Positions 7,867 through 17,200 of a stretch of 41,162 nt of DNA are shown piece by piece; the first letter of the stretch is position 1, and each line of letters begins with the position of its first letter. The stretch lies in the NCBI GenBank assembly GCA_018223105.1, contig JAAEYY010000029.1, positions 1 through 41,162 on the forward strand, given 5' to 3'. The notes below the pieces were generated by a model. That model searched no databases, was not told where the DNA came from, and worked only from the letters and a program-made list of their open reading frames with translations. Source of the DNA: a bacterium. Its GTDB lineage: Bacteria > Bacteroidota > Bacteroidia > NS11-12g > UBA9320. The translations under genes and the position numbers were made by a program.

Positions 7867-9114
7867 CTAGGACTCCAGTTTCTTCTGGGTTTTAATTCCG
7901 AGATCTTTCAACTTCTCCGTTCTACGTATTAAGTTACCTTTTCCTTCTTTCAGCTGATTCATAGCTTTAGCATATTCATCCTGAGCAGAATTAATTCGAA
8001 GCCCCACCTTATCCAGAGTTTCTACAAAACTCACAAACTTATCATAGAGCTGTCCTCCTTGTCTTGCAATCTCCAAGGCATTCTTATTCTGCATATCTTG
8101 TCTCCAGATGAAGGCTACAGTGCGCAACGTGGCCAAGAGGGTGTTATTACTAACTAAAACTATATTGCTGTGTAAAGCATGCTCAAAAAGTTCGGAGTCT
8201 TCGGTCATAGCCAAGCCTAAGGCGCCATCTATAGGCATGTACATAATGACGTAGTCGGGAGATTGTATTCCATGGAGTTCGGAGTAATTTGTGCGCTTTA
8301 ATCTGCTGATATGATCTTTTACATTTCGCAAATGCTCTAACAAATATTTACTTGCTTCTACCTCGTTTTCTGCGCTGTAGTATTTTTCGTAGGCCACCAG
8401 ACTCACTTTGCTGTCTATAATCAGGTTCTTATCATCGGGAAGATAAATGATATAATCCGGCCTTAGATTATTGTTTTGGTCATCCTTCAGGTTGACCTGT
8501 TTTCTATAATGGACTTCTTTCTCTAATCCCGCTGCTTGTAAAATTCGCTCCAGACGGTGTTCGCCCCAGTCTCCCTGTATTTTCTTATCCCCTTTAAGTG
8601 CAGAGGTAAGATTTCTGGCTTCTTCCCCTATGGTCTTGTTCAATTCCTTAAGTTGTAGAATTTGTTCCTTTAAAGACGAGTTCTCTCGAATACTTTCTTT
8701 ATGAGTATCATCTACTTTCTTTTCGAAACTCATTATTTTCTCCCGGAGTGGGTCGAGCACTAGTTTTAACTTCTCTTCATGTCGCTCTTGCACTTCCTTT
8801 GAACTATTAGCCACTATCTTGCTGGCAATATTTTGGAATTCGGCAGTAAGTTGTTCATTTAGCTTCCTCAATTCCTCTTTTTTCTCTGCCAAGCGTTCTT
8901 CCTGATGTTTTTTCTCTGCCTCCAATCGAGTAAGATCTTGCTGAAGCTGATCTTTTTCTAGCCTCAGCCCTTGATAAGAGTCTTGTTGAACTTTTAATTC
9001 AGATTCAAGTTCAGATTCTCTTTCATTGAGTCTGCTGATCAATAGTTTATATAAGAGGATGGCCGAAAGTGCCGCACCTACAATGAGCGCTAAGATGATC
9101 CAAAGAAATTCCAT
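7867..9114 (-). CDS. rmuC: DNA recombination protein RmuC homologue
   Basis: RmuC limits DNA inversions between short inverted repeats and is predicted to be a membrane-tethered, nuclease-like protein. The 415 residues begin with one membrane helix (WIILALIVGAALSAILLYKL). A long coiled coil rich in E, L, K and Q follows to about residue 150. The RmuC domain has KGDKKIQGDWGEHRLERILQAAGL, LRPDYIIYLPDDKNLIIDSKVSL (the D-x(n)-DSK core of a PD-(D/E)xK-like fold) and the family segment MYMPIDGALGLA. The tail is a second short helical region. It stands alone between two terminator-bounded regions. Confidence 0.93.
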   Translation of the reverse strand: MEFLWIILALIVGAALSAILLYKLLISRLNERESELESELKVQQDSYQGLRLEKDQLQQDLTRLEAEKKHQEERLAEKKEELRKLNEQLTAEFQNIASKIVANSSKEVQERHEEKLKLVLDPLREKIMSFEKKVDDTHKESIRENSSLKEQILQLKELNKTIGEEARNLTSALKGDKKIQGDWGEHRLERILQAAGLEKEVHYRKQVNLKDDQNNNLRPDYIIYLPDDKNLIIDSKVSLVAYEKYYSAENEVEASKYLLEHLRNVKDHISRLKRTNYSELHGIQSPDYVIMYMPIDGALGLAMTEDSELFEHALHSNIVLVSNNTLLATLRTVAFIWRQDMQNKNALEIARQGGQLYDKFVSFVETLDKVGLRINSAQDEYAKAMNQLKEGKGNLIRRTEKLKDLGIKTQKKLES

Positions 9115-9310
9115 ACTGTAATATGCTGCTAAATTAAGAGAAAGTTTTGGCCTCCGTAGTTAATAGTTCGAAAAGAATACCAACGAATACGAAAAATAAA
9201 TAACTGCAAAAAGAGTCTGAAAAATAAGCGTTTACATACGCATACAAGCGTTTAATCTTCCATCAATTTCTGATGTCTGAATTCTATTTGTGGTATTAAA
9301 TGATTTAAAA

Positions 9311-9652
9311 ATGAACGCATTAAGAAACAAAGTACAACTGATCGGAAATTTAGGCAATGACCCCGAAGTGAAGTCATTAGCCAACGACAGAAAATTGGCA
9401 AAGTTTAGCATTGCTACAACTGAAAACTACCGCAATCAAAAGGGCGAAAAAGTACAAGAAACTCAGTGGCACAATGTTGTTGCTTGGGGCAAGTTGGCAG
9501 GACTGGTAGAACAGCTCTTGAGTAAAGGTAAAGAGGTTATGATTGAAGGTAAATTAACCAGTAGAAGCTACGAAGACCAGAGCGGCACCAAGAAGTACAT
9601 TACTGAAGTTGTTGCGTCTGAGATGTTGCTCTTGGGAAAAAAAGAATCCTAA
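9311..9652 (+). CDS. ssb: Short single-stranded DNA-binding protein
   Basis: Single-domain SSB of 113 residues with an OB fold: NALRNKVQLIGNLGNDPEVKS, KFSIATTENYRNQKGEKVQETQWHNVVAWGK (the WHxxxxWG motif) and KEVMIEGKLTSRSYEDQSG. I chose the ATG at 9311 rather than the in-frame GTG at 9290 because the OB fold starts right after it. The protein stops at EMLLLGKKES, so the disordered linker and the acidic DxxxF tip that recruits repair proteins in canonical SSB are missing. It may be an accessory SSB or the short SSB form seen in this phylum. Confidence 0.9.
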   Translation: MNALRNKVQLIGNLGNDPEVKSLANDRKLAKFSIATTENYRNQKGEKVQETQWHNVVAWGKLAGLVEQLLSKGKEVMIEGKLTSRSYEDQSGTKKYITEVVASEMLLLGKKES

Positions 9653-9726
9653 GTGCAACCTTCTTGGATTTGTACTCGTCTATGGAGTATAGATCTTAGC
9701 TTTTTTTTAGTACCCATACTTATAAC

Positions 9727-9762
9727 AAAAAGGCCCGAACTTAATGTCCGGGCCTTTTTTAC
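9727..9762. terminator. Bidirectional terminator between ssb and a T9SS-like protein gene
   Basis: The stem aggcccg (9731-9737) pairs with cgggcct (9749-9755). An A-run lies on the left and a T-run on the right, so it serves both convergent genes. Confidence 0.85.
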
Positions 9763-9779
9763 TAGCTACAATTATTAGT

Positions 9780-10697
9780 TTAGTGAATTACCAACTTAAT
9801 ATTTCTTGTGATAGTGGGTTCTTCAAATTTTAGGATTACTAATTGATCTTTAAAAGGTCTTAGATCCAGTGTAGAGTCCGAGCCGCTTGTAGCTAATTCC
9901 TTGCCTTGTAAGTCTATAACCGAAAAGCCTGTTCCACTTGGAATTCCGTGTACGGTTAAAATACCTTGATTTAAGGAGTATTGTATTTGATTTTGAAGTT
10001 TTACAACTACGATTTTGGAATAAGAAAACTTGCCATCAAAGTCAACTTGCTTTATACGCAGATAAGCAATTGGACCTGCAATTTCGTTAACCTTGAATTG
10101 AGTGGTATAACTTGTAATTGCATGCTGATCTCCTTCTGCGGCATTAAGTTCATTATATGTTTTAAAATTAACAGCGTCCCAACTTAATTCAATTTGATAA
10201 TAATTGTTATTGATCTCATATGCTGTTGACCACTCAACTTGAACAAGACCATCAGTAATTTTTGCATCTACATTTAACCAGTTCACCGGTAAAGAACCAG
10301 TAAAAGCACCTTGTGTAGAAGAGTCTGCGTACACTGGACCAGTGACATTAAAAGGACCTGATAAGTCTGATGACGAACCTGGAAAGTCAAACTTTGTACC
10401 GCCATTTCCTCCGGTAATTTCTCCGCTAGTGCTAACAATAATAATACCTCCGCTTGACATAGATATTTTTCGACCATTAGCAATATCTAACACGCCATTA
10501 ATGACTAAGGTATCTACAGGTGTTGTAATTGAACTGTTGACATAGACAGTATCACCATACTCAATTTGAATAACTCTATTAGAATTACTTGTACATGATA
10601 ACACTGAATACCAGTTCCCAGATTTAATAGAATGACATCTATCTGCCCAAACGGCATTAATTAGAAGTAATAGTAATGTAGTAGTAACGAGCCTCAT
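9780..10697 (-). CDS. Secreted protein with degenerate T9SS-like C-terminal region
   Basis: 305 residues with an N-terminal signal peptide (MRLVTTTLLLLLINAVWA). Residues about 20-110 form short beta-strand repeats (VDTLVINGVLDIANGRKISM) like those of the giant protein encoded at 14,264-20,509. A module at about 138-225 reads LPVNWLNVDAKITDGLVQVEW, EINNNYYQIELSWD, RIKQVDFDGKFSYS. It is clearly homologous to the module just before the sorting domain of that giant protein. The C-terminal about 70 residues (SVIDLQGKELATSG through TRNIKLVIH) look like a diverged type A sorting domain, so secretion by T9SS is inferred. Function is unknown. Confidence 0.75.
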   Translation of the reverse strand: MRLVTTTLLLLLINAVWADRCHSIKSGNWYSVLSCTSNSNRVIQIEYGDTVYVNSSITTPVDTLVINGVLDIANGRKISMSSGGIIIVSTSGEITGGNGGTKFDFPGSSSDLSGPFNVTGPVYADSSTQGAFTGSLPVNWLNVDAKITDGLVQVEWSTAYEINNNYYQIELSWDAVNFKTYNELNAAEGDQHAITSYTTQFKVNEIAGPIAYLRIKQVDFDGKFSYSKIVVVKLQNQIQYSLNQGILTVHGIPSGTGFSVIDLQGKELATSGSDSTLDLRPFKDQLVILKFEEPTITRNIKLVIH

Positions 10698-10858
10698 AAG
10701 TTAATAATTTGGTAGTTTTTATCTTTAGTAGTTTCACTTTCGATTAACTCAAAAGCGATAGCAAAAATAAATACATTATTTTAACTTACAAGTATTTTTT
10801 TGATATTTTACTGATTTTTATATTAATAATACGTACAAACGTAGGCTTATTTGTTATT

Positions 10859-11305
10859 TTAATCCAATATCTGGCTAGCGTGCTCCTTACTTTTAACTTT
10901 GCTAATCACCTTCTCTATTACCCCTTGTTCATTGATGAGGTAGGTAGTTCTGAGCACCCCCATATACTTCCTGCCATACATTTGCTTTTCTGCCCACACC
11001 TCATACTTGCTTACGATTTCCTTTTCTGTGTCAGCCAGGAGATCAAATGGCAAGTCGTATTTTTCTATAAAATTTTGATGCTTTTTCACTGAGTCGGGGC
11101 TCACTCCTAGCACTGTATAGCCGGCATCTTGTAAGGCTTTAAAATTATCTCTAAGATTACAAGCTTCAACGGTACATGTTGGCGTATTGTCTTTAGGGTA
11201 GAAATACAACACTACTTTCTTCCCATTATAATCACTTAATCTAACAGTTTCCCCTTTTTGATTCTGCACCTCAAAATCGGGCGCTTTTGTTCCTTCTTTT
11301 AACAT
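10859..11305 (-). CDS. bcp: Thioredoxin-dependent thiol peroxidase (bacterioferritin comigratory protein)
   Basis: Peroxiredoxin of the BCP/PrxQ class, reducing hydrogen peroxide and organic hydroperoxides with thioredoxin. From the ATG at 11305 it has 148 residues. The peroxidatic cysteine is Cys44 in PKDNTPTCTVEACNLRD, and the resolving Cys49 lies five residues on, as in PrxQ. LGVSPDSVKKHQNFIEKY and RTTYLINEQGVIEKV are family segments. The start is set by homology: an open frame runs 36 codons further upstream but overlaps the M23 gene. The M23 stop and this ATG are one base apart, so translation is probably coupled. Confidence 0.93.
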   Translation of the reverse strand: MLKEGTKAPDFEVQNQKGETVRLSDYNGKKVVLYFYPKDNTPTCTVEACNLRDNFKALQDAGYTVLGVSPDSVKKHQNFIEKYDLPFDLLADTEKEIVSKYEVWAEKQMYGRKYMGVLRTTYLINEQGVIEKVISKVKSKEHASQILD

Positions 11306-11306
11306 A

Positions 11307-13097
11307 TTACAAATAAATATCTCGTTTAAGTTCGGCTCTATTGCCTTTAGAATCAATAACAACAATCTTAAGCTCATGTTTGCCTGGTTTAATCCAATCC
11401 GGAAACCTCCCAAACATGGTTGAAGCCTTTGGCTCGTATTCCATCAAGACCCATTGATCGTCAACTGAGCAGATATAGCGCTCTATCCCACTTAAATTAT
11501 CAGACACCCCTATTCTAAAATTTCGACCTAAAGAAAAAGGACGAATTCGAGGCGGAGTTTTATCATAATAAATAGCAAACTCGTCAAAAGACCGTGTTCT
11601 GAAGCTAAGTGTATTCCCAGACACTGTTCCACCTTCATAAGACATTCCACCCCCGCCAAAACTCACAGCACATAGCTTATCTCCATATAACTTTACCCAA
11701 GATGGATCGAGCTGATAAGTAACATCATAATAGGTGTGCAATGGAGTATAACCATAATGTATCTGTAATCCATCGCTCAGCATATTGGCCCTTCTGGGTT
11801 TATCTTTTAGCCTTAATTTAAAATCGTGATAGAAGCATGCATCCGGGATACTGATGCTCCAAGGGCCTCTGCTTACTTTACCGGTTGTTCCGTCTTTAAT
11901 TAATGGAGCTTCATCATAAGGAAAACTTCCACCAATCCTAAGTCGTTTGCCCATGGTATCCGCTATTACGGTCCAGATCACGGAATCTTTGTATCCTGCC
12001 AGGTCCATAACATAAAGCTTCATATTAACCGTGTCGCCTTGCTTAATAAATATTTCGCCATTGTGATCCTGCTTATAGTACCAATATGGGTTATAGTCTT
12101 CCTTAAATAATCGAACAAAATTGACCCCTGTGGCATACTTAAGATAAGGATCCATATGAGTATTAATATATCGTCCCAGTTCAAAGGACATCCGATCTAT
12201 AGAATAGTTATAGAGTAATTCACCATTAGCTGTAAGCCAGCAATAATTAATACCAAGTTTATAGCGGTAATCTGTAAAGAAGTCCTTTGCAAACATTCCA
12301 AAACTATAGGTGCCTGGTTCTAATTTCAATGTTCTGATTTGAGATGGAGTATATCGCTCATAGGGATAAGTGCCGTACTCCACAAGTGACTCTCTGTCCT
12401 TTTTATATACCAGCACTCTTGTGATCGTTGGAGGCAGTTTATCTTCTACATCTAAGCCGAAAAGCAGTGGATTTAAGGCTTCAGACTTCCCATTTCGTAT
12501 TTCAAAGTGTAGATGCGGACCACCTGAGCCCCCGGTATTTCCACTTTTAGCAATTTCCTGCCCTTTCGTTACTTTAAGCTCTCCTGCTTTGGGGTATAGT
12601 TCAATCTCAAATGTTCTCTGATTGTATTGAGCCTTTTCGCAGTACTCCGCAATCTCACCCGAAAAATTCTTTAAATGTCCGTACACACTGGTATAACCAT
12701 TAGGGTGAGTTACGTATAACGCTTTCCCATAACCATATGGACTTACCTTGATTCTTGAAACATATCCATCTGCGATAGACTTTATTGAAAGTCCTTCCAT
12801 TCCAAGGGTTCTGATGTCTAATCCTCCGTGAAAATGATTGGTTCTCAACTCGCAAAATGTACCCGAGAGTAAGACCGGCGAATCAATAGGGTTTCTGAAG
12901 TAATCTTGAGGGTAATTATGAACCGGCCGCTTAAAAACATATTCCTTGTTTTGCTCAGGCTCCTGCGGCTCAATAACTACCGGAGCTACCTCTACCGAGT
13001 CCTTTGAAGTTTCATTATCTTGAGGACTGCCTTGAGTGCAAGCAAAAAAACTTACAACAAGCATTAATAACACAGAGATTTCCAATTTAGCTTTCAC
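11307..13097 (-). CDS. M23 family metallopeptidase, lipoprotein
   Basis: Predicted zinc endopeptidase acting on peptidoglycan cross-bridges, anchored by lipid. Starting from GTG 13097 gives 596 residues with a clean lipoprotein signal (KLEISVLLMLVVSFFAC, Cys20). A TTG at 13163 adds 22 residues but would leave almost no space to the divergent nuclease gene. Zinc ligands of the LytM fold are His90 and Asp94 (HFHGGLD) and the H-x-H pair His195/His197 (GGPHLHFEIR). The catalytic domain ends near residue 215. The remaining about 380 residues are beta-rich, with a final FPDWIKPGKHELKIVVIDSKGN strand set like an Ig-type domain. It is followed after one base by bcp. Confidence 0.87.
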   Translation of the reverse strand: MKAKLEISVLLMLVVSFFACTQGSPQDNETSKDSVEVAPVVIEPQEPEQNKEYVFKRPVHNYPQDYFRNPIDSPVLLSGTFCELRTNHFHGGLDIRTLGMEGLSIKSIADGYVSRIKVSPYGYGKALYVTHPNGYTSVYGHLKNFSGEIAEYCEKAQYNQRTFEIELYPKAGELKVTKGQEIAKSGNTGGSGGPHLHFEIRNGKSEALNPLLFGLDVEDKLPPTITRVLVYKKDRESLVEYGTYPYERYTPSQIRTLKLEPGTYSFGMFAKDFFTDYRYKLGINYCWLTANGELLYNYSIDRMSFELGRYINTHMDPYLKYATGVNFVRLFKEDYNPYWYYKQDHNGEIFIKQGDTVNMKLYVMDLAGYKDSVIWTVIADTMGKRLRIGGSFPYDEAPLIKDGTTGKVSRGPWSISIPDACFYHDFKLRLKDKPRRANMLSDGLQIHYGYTPLHTYYDVTYQLDPSWVKLYGDKLCAVSFGGGGMSYEGGTVSGNTLSFRTRSFDEFAIYYDKTPPRIRPFSLGRNFRIGVSDNLSGIERYICSVDDQWVLMEYEPKASTMFGRFPDWIKPGKHELKIVVIDSKGNRAELKRDIYL

Positions 13098-13199
13098 GAT
13101 TCGCAGCAAATTTAGAGTCCTAAGTAACGTTTGCCGCGAAATACTCTTCAGCTTTATTGACAATTAAGTTCGAATCATTCAGTTTTGTGCACATCAAAT

Positions 13200-13679
13200 A
13201 TGAGCAGTTCTAAATTTTACATCCTCTTTCTAACACTGTGTCTCTCATGTCAGGTGGTTTCACAAGATGAAAACAGCTTTCGTTTAATGGAAGTAGTTGA
13301 TGGCGACACCATTAGATTAATCGACGGAACCGACGACGGTCTTTTGGTTAGAATGATAGGTATAAACACACCGGAAGCCCGCGATTTCAAGCATAGGAAG
13401 GAAGAAAAATTCGGGAAAGAAGCCAGTGCCTATTTAAAATCTATTTGCAGCGAACGTATAACTTTAGAATACGATGTAGAATCTAAAGACAAGTATGGGA
13501 GAACCTTGGCCTATTGTTTCAATGAAGACGGTACTCATTTAAATTTAGCAATGATAAAAGCGGGATGGGCTGAAGTTATGACCATCCCACCTAATGTTAA
13601 ATACGCCGATGAGTTTGTACAAGCTCTTCAAACTGCCAGAAAACAGAAGAAAGGAATGTGGCAAGATGCTATTCCTTAG
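13200..13679 (+). CDS. Secreted thermonuclease-like (SNase) nuclease
   Basis: Calcium-dependent phosphodiesterase fold of the staphylococcal nuclease family, 159 residues from the ATG at 13200. The signal peptide (KFYILFLTLCLSCQVVSQ) contains a cysteine but no convincing lipobox. The active-site pattern is visible: VVDGDTIRL, then MIGINTPEARD (Arg and Asp/Glu of the first catalytic cluster), then SKDKYGRTLAY with the second Arg. It ends by overlapping the convergent thioredoxin-like gene by 11 bases. It likely degrades extracellular or periplasmic DNA or RNA. Confidence 0.87.
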   Translation: MSSSKFYILFLTLCLSCQVVSQDENSFRLMEVVDGDTIRLIDGTDDGLLVRMIGINTPEARDFKHRKEEKFGKEASAYLKSICSERITLEYDVESKDKYGRTLAYCFNEDGTHLNLAMIKAGWAEVMTIPPNVKYADEFVQALQTARKQKKGMWQDAIP

Positions 13680-14088
13680 CGACTTCCAATGCCTCTGAAA
13701 AAGCGGCTGTAATCTTTTCCGTGTCTTCTGAAACTGAAATAGAGGATAGTAATTCCAGATTTTCGGCATTGATAAAATGAAGATACCCTGTTGACTTATT
13801 CTTTTTCGCAAAGTCTGCTAAACCAGCTTCTTCGAGCATATTTTTTGACGCTTTTTTAGATTCTTCGTTCGATAAATCGTTAATGATAAGCTTAAAGGAT
13901 TCATTATCAGAATATAACTCAAGTACGTCATTTTCAACGCGCTCAGCATTGGCTTGACATGTTGGACACCAAGAAGCCGTATTAAGGACTACTAAAACTT
14001 CTGCGTCACTTTTAGTCGCAGATTTGAAGGAAACAAAGGTTGTAGCCAGTGCCAACACCAACAGAGTTTGAACAATAATTCTTTTCAT
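13669..14088 (-). CDS. Secreted thioredoxin-like protein with CPTC motif
   Basis: 139 residues. An N-terminal signal or anchor helix (VQTLLVLALATTFVSF) precedes a thioredoxin-fold segment LVVLNTASWCPTCQANAERV with Cys41 and Cys44. A short helical part and STGYLHFINAENLELLSSIS, the beta3-beta4 hairpin region, follow. The cis-proline position usually before beta4 is not obvious, so redox activity is likely but not assured. It probably works in the periplasm. Its tail overlaps the convergent nuclease gene by 11 bases. Confidence 0.78.
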   Translation of the reverse strand: MKRIIVQTLLVLALATTFVSFKSATKSDAEVLVVLNTASWCPTCQANAERVENDVLELYSDNESFKLIINDLSNEESKKASKNMLEEAGLADFAKKNKSTGYLHFINAENLELLSSISVSEDTEKITAAFSEALEVAKE

Positions 14089-14263
14089 GATTTTGTCTGT
14101 ATATACGAGCTTCTACCTGATTCATTACAAACTCTTTTTCAAATATGAACCGGAGCGCTTGTACTTTATAGTGATCATCTTTATAACGATACTCCATTAT
14201 GTGCAGCATTTTAACTTATACGCATGGTTATTTGCAATGTTAACTATTAACAGTTTCTCAAGT

Positions 14264-17200
14264 ATGACTACCACATATCTAACCCATGCAGGCAAATGCA
14301 TTGCTATTTCCCTTTTTCTAATCTTTGTTAGTTCTCTCGCCGCATCCGCACAGACAACTTCCTGGACAGGCACCACTAATAAAAAATGGTCGAACTCCAA
14401 TAACTGGACCAATGGTTCTCCCGACGAAAACACGCATGCCATTATTGGTGATGCTAATTTCACCGGGTCTAATCAGCCTGAGTTAGACGGATCAACTGCA
14501 AAGTGTTTGAGTCTCACCATTGGTAATGGCACAAAAACATCAAGCCTCGATATAGAAAAGAACTTACAGGTAGGTGGCGATATCCTCATTGGAGCCAATG
14601 GCACCATCAACGCCGATAAAAACAACAGAACGATTACCCTGGAAGGCAATTGGACCAATAACGGGACCTATAGTGCAACCACGAGTTCGGCAGGAGTAAC
14701 TTTTGCAGGAACAACGCAGACCATTACAGGAGCAACCACATTTGAAGACTTAACCATAAACTCAGGTACAACTGTAATTCTTGCATCAGACATAACTGTT
14801 GATGATGACCTTGAAGTCTCAGGAGTTTTGAATCCAACAGCAGCTTATGAAGTTAGCGGTTCAGGGACTTTGAGTGTTGAAAGAAACGGAGAAATTCAAG
14901 TATATGCTCAGAACTTTTCGTCGAACTATTCTATTTCAAACATAGATATTGACGATAGAAGTACGGTAAACTACGCATCGGCAAGTACTCTGCAGTATAT
15001 AGACGCTAACCTTGAATATGGATACTTGCAAATTTCAGGTGGCTCTACAAAAGAACTCACCGCCGACCTCCCCGATTTACAAGATAACCGAAGCACTTCC
15101 GGAAGGTTAATTATCGATGCCGGCATCTTAGATCTAAAAACGTACACCGCAGATAGACAAAACGGTACAGGTGGAGATGTAATAATCTCTAATGATGCGC
15201 AACTCTGGATAGGAGGAACAAACAGCTTCCCTGCCAATTATGATAATATTACAATCTCTTCAACGAGTACCGTAATTTACTACGGCAATAACCAAACTGT
15301 GATTGACGCCGACTATGGAAACCTTATCCTAAGCGGAACCAGCGGTTCAGTCACCAAGACCTTACCGGCTACTGCACTTGTGATAAGTGGAGCATTCAGT
15401 ATAGAGTTGAACAATGCAGATGATGTTACCGTTACAGCAGCAAGTGATATCACTGTAGGTGGTGACTTTTCCATTGAGTCTGACTGCGAGTTTGATGCAA
15501 GCTCATACAGTCATACTTTTAATTCAGAATATATCAATGATGGTACTTTTACAGGAAACACCTCTACTGTTAGTTTTGGAGGTGTTGGCGCGAGTATCAG
15601 CGGTGGCGGTATTCACGAGTTTAATAATGTTGTGATCACAGTTGCAGGAGTTTATGTACTGAGTAGTGCAGACATTGAAATACAGGGAGACCTTAGCACA
15701 ACTGGCTCGGGCTCATTCCGCCATGAATTTGGAGGATTAACTACCTTTAGTGGCTCCAATAATGATATTTCGGGTGATGGAATCAGCTTCGCTGACTTGG
15801 AAATTATCGGAACTATTGCAACTGCAGAGGATATTACAGTTATTGGTGACTTCCTAGTAGATGGCACGTTCACCGCCACAAACAACGCCGTGACCATGAC
15901 AGGCTCAGGCGCAGTGATTGAAGGTAGTGGAACTTTAACTTTTAATGGGCTTAATGTCACCGGCACAATAAGTGCGGCTATGGATTTCAGTGTGACATCA
16001 AACTTTGCAGTATCTAATACCGGTAGTTTTGATGCCAGCTCAGGAGATGTAACCTTCGACGGCACATCCGATCTTTCAGGTGAAGCCACTTTTTATGACA
16101 TCAGCATAAGCAGTGGTAATACATTAAGAATGGGTTCAAATTCCATCATGAATATCGATAACTCATTCACAAATAATGGGACATTTAATACTAGCAGCCT
16201 AATACCGAGTACAGTTAGATACACTAAGAACGGCGCGCAAGACATTGAAGCTGTATCATATTACAATCTTGAATTATCAACCGGCGGAACGAAATCATTA
16301 ACCGGCTCAACTACGGTAAGCAATGACATCACCATCAATACAGGCGTAACCTTATCCGCCGGATCAAATACCTTAGAAGTTTATAGACATTGGAATAATG
16401 CAGGTAGCTTCACACAAGGCACCTCTGATGTTCAGTTTAGAGGTTCTAACACAGCCATAATTACAGGAGCAACAACCTTTAACACTATTACAATTAATAA
16501 GTCTTCCTCAGATGTTTTAGTATCACTTGAAAATGATGTTGAAGCATCTTCGATTGTAATGACTCAAGGATATATAAATACCGGTGTAAATGAAATTACT
16601 ACTACGGGAACCAGAACCGGTAACGGAATCATTATCGGAGCAATTACTCATGACCACAGCTTTAGTGGCAGTACTCCTTATTATTTTGAAGGACCCAACA
16701 ATTCGATTACCTTCTTTAACCCTTCGGGATTAAGTACGGTGACGGTAACTACAACTTTGGGTGAAGTTACGAATGTAGATCCCACCGAAGAGTCTGTAAC
16801 CCGTTCGTATGACATTGATATCCCTACAGGAACTTACGATAGCGCCACGCTCAGACTTCACTACGAAGACAATGAATTAAACGCCTTTGTTGAACCATTT
16901 CTTGCAATTTTTAAATACAACTCCGGTACTACTTGGGATAGCCTAGGAGTGGATTCTAGAGATTTAACCGACAACTATGTACAACTTGGAAGAATTGCAG
17001 ATGTAGACGGAGAGTTTATGCTTTCCGGTTTACGAAACATTGTGAGATGGAATGGATCAGTTAGTTCGGCTTGGGACAATGCTTCAAACTGGACCACTAT
17101 TTCGGGGCTTTCTATGTCTAACAGAGTACCCGACTCAAATGACGTTGCTCAAATTGGTCAGGCTACCTTTACAAATCAACCTACAATAAACTCCAATGAA

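Noticed and set aside
13097..13163. TTG 13163 as start of the M23 gene
   Set aside because: It adds 22 residues before a complete lipoprotein signal and leaves only about 36 bases to the divergent nuclease start.
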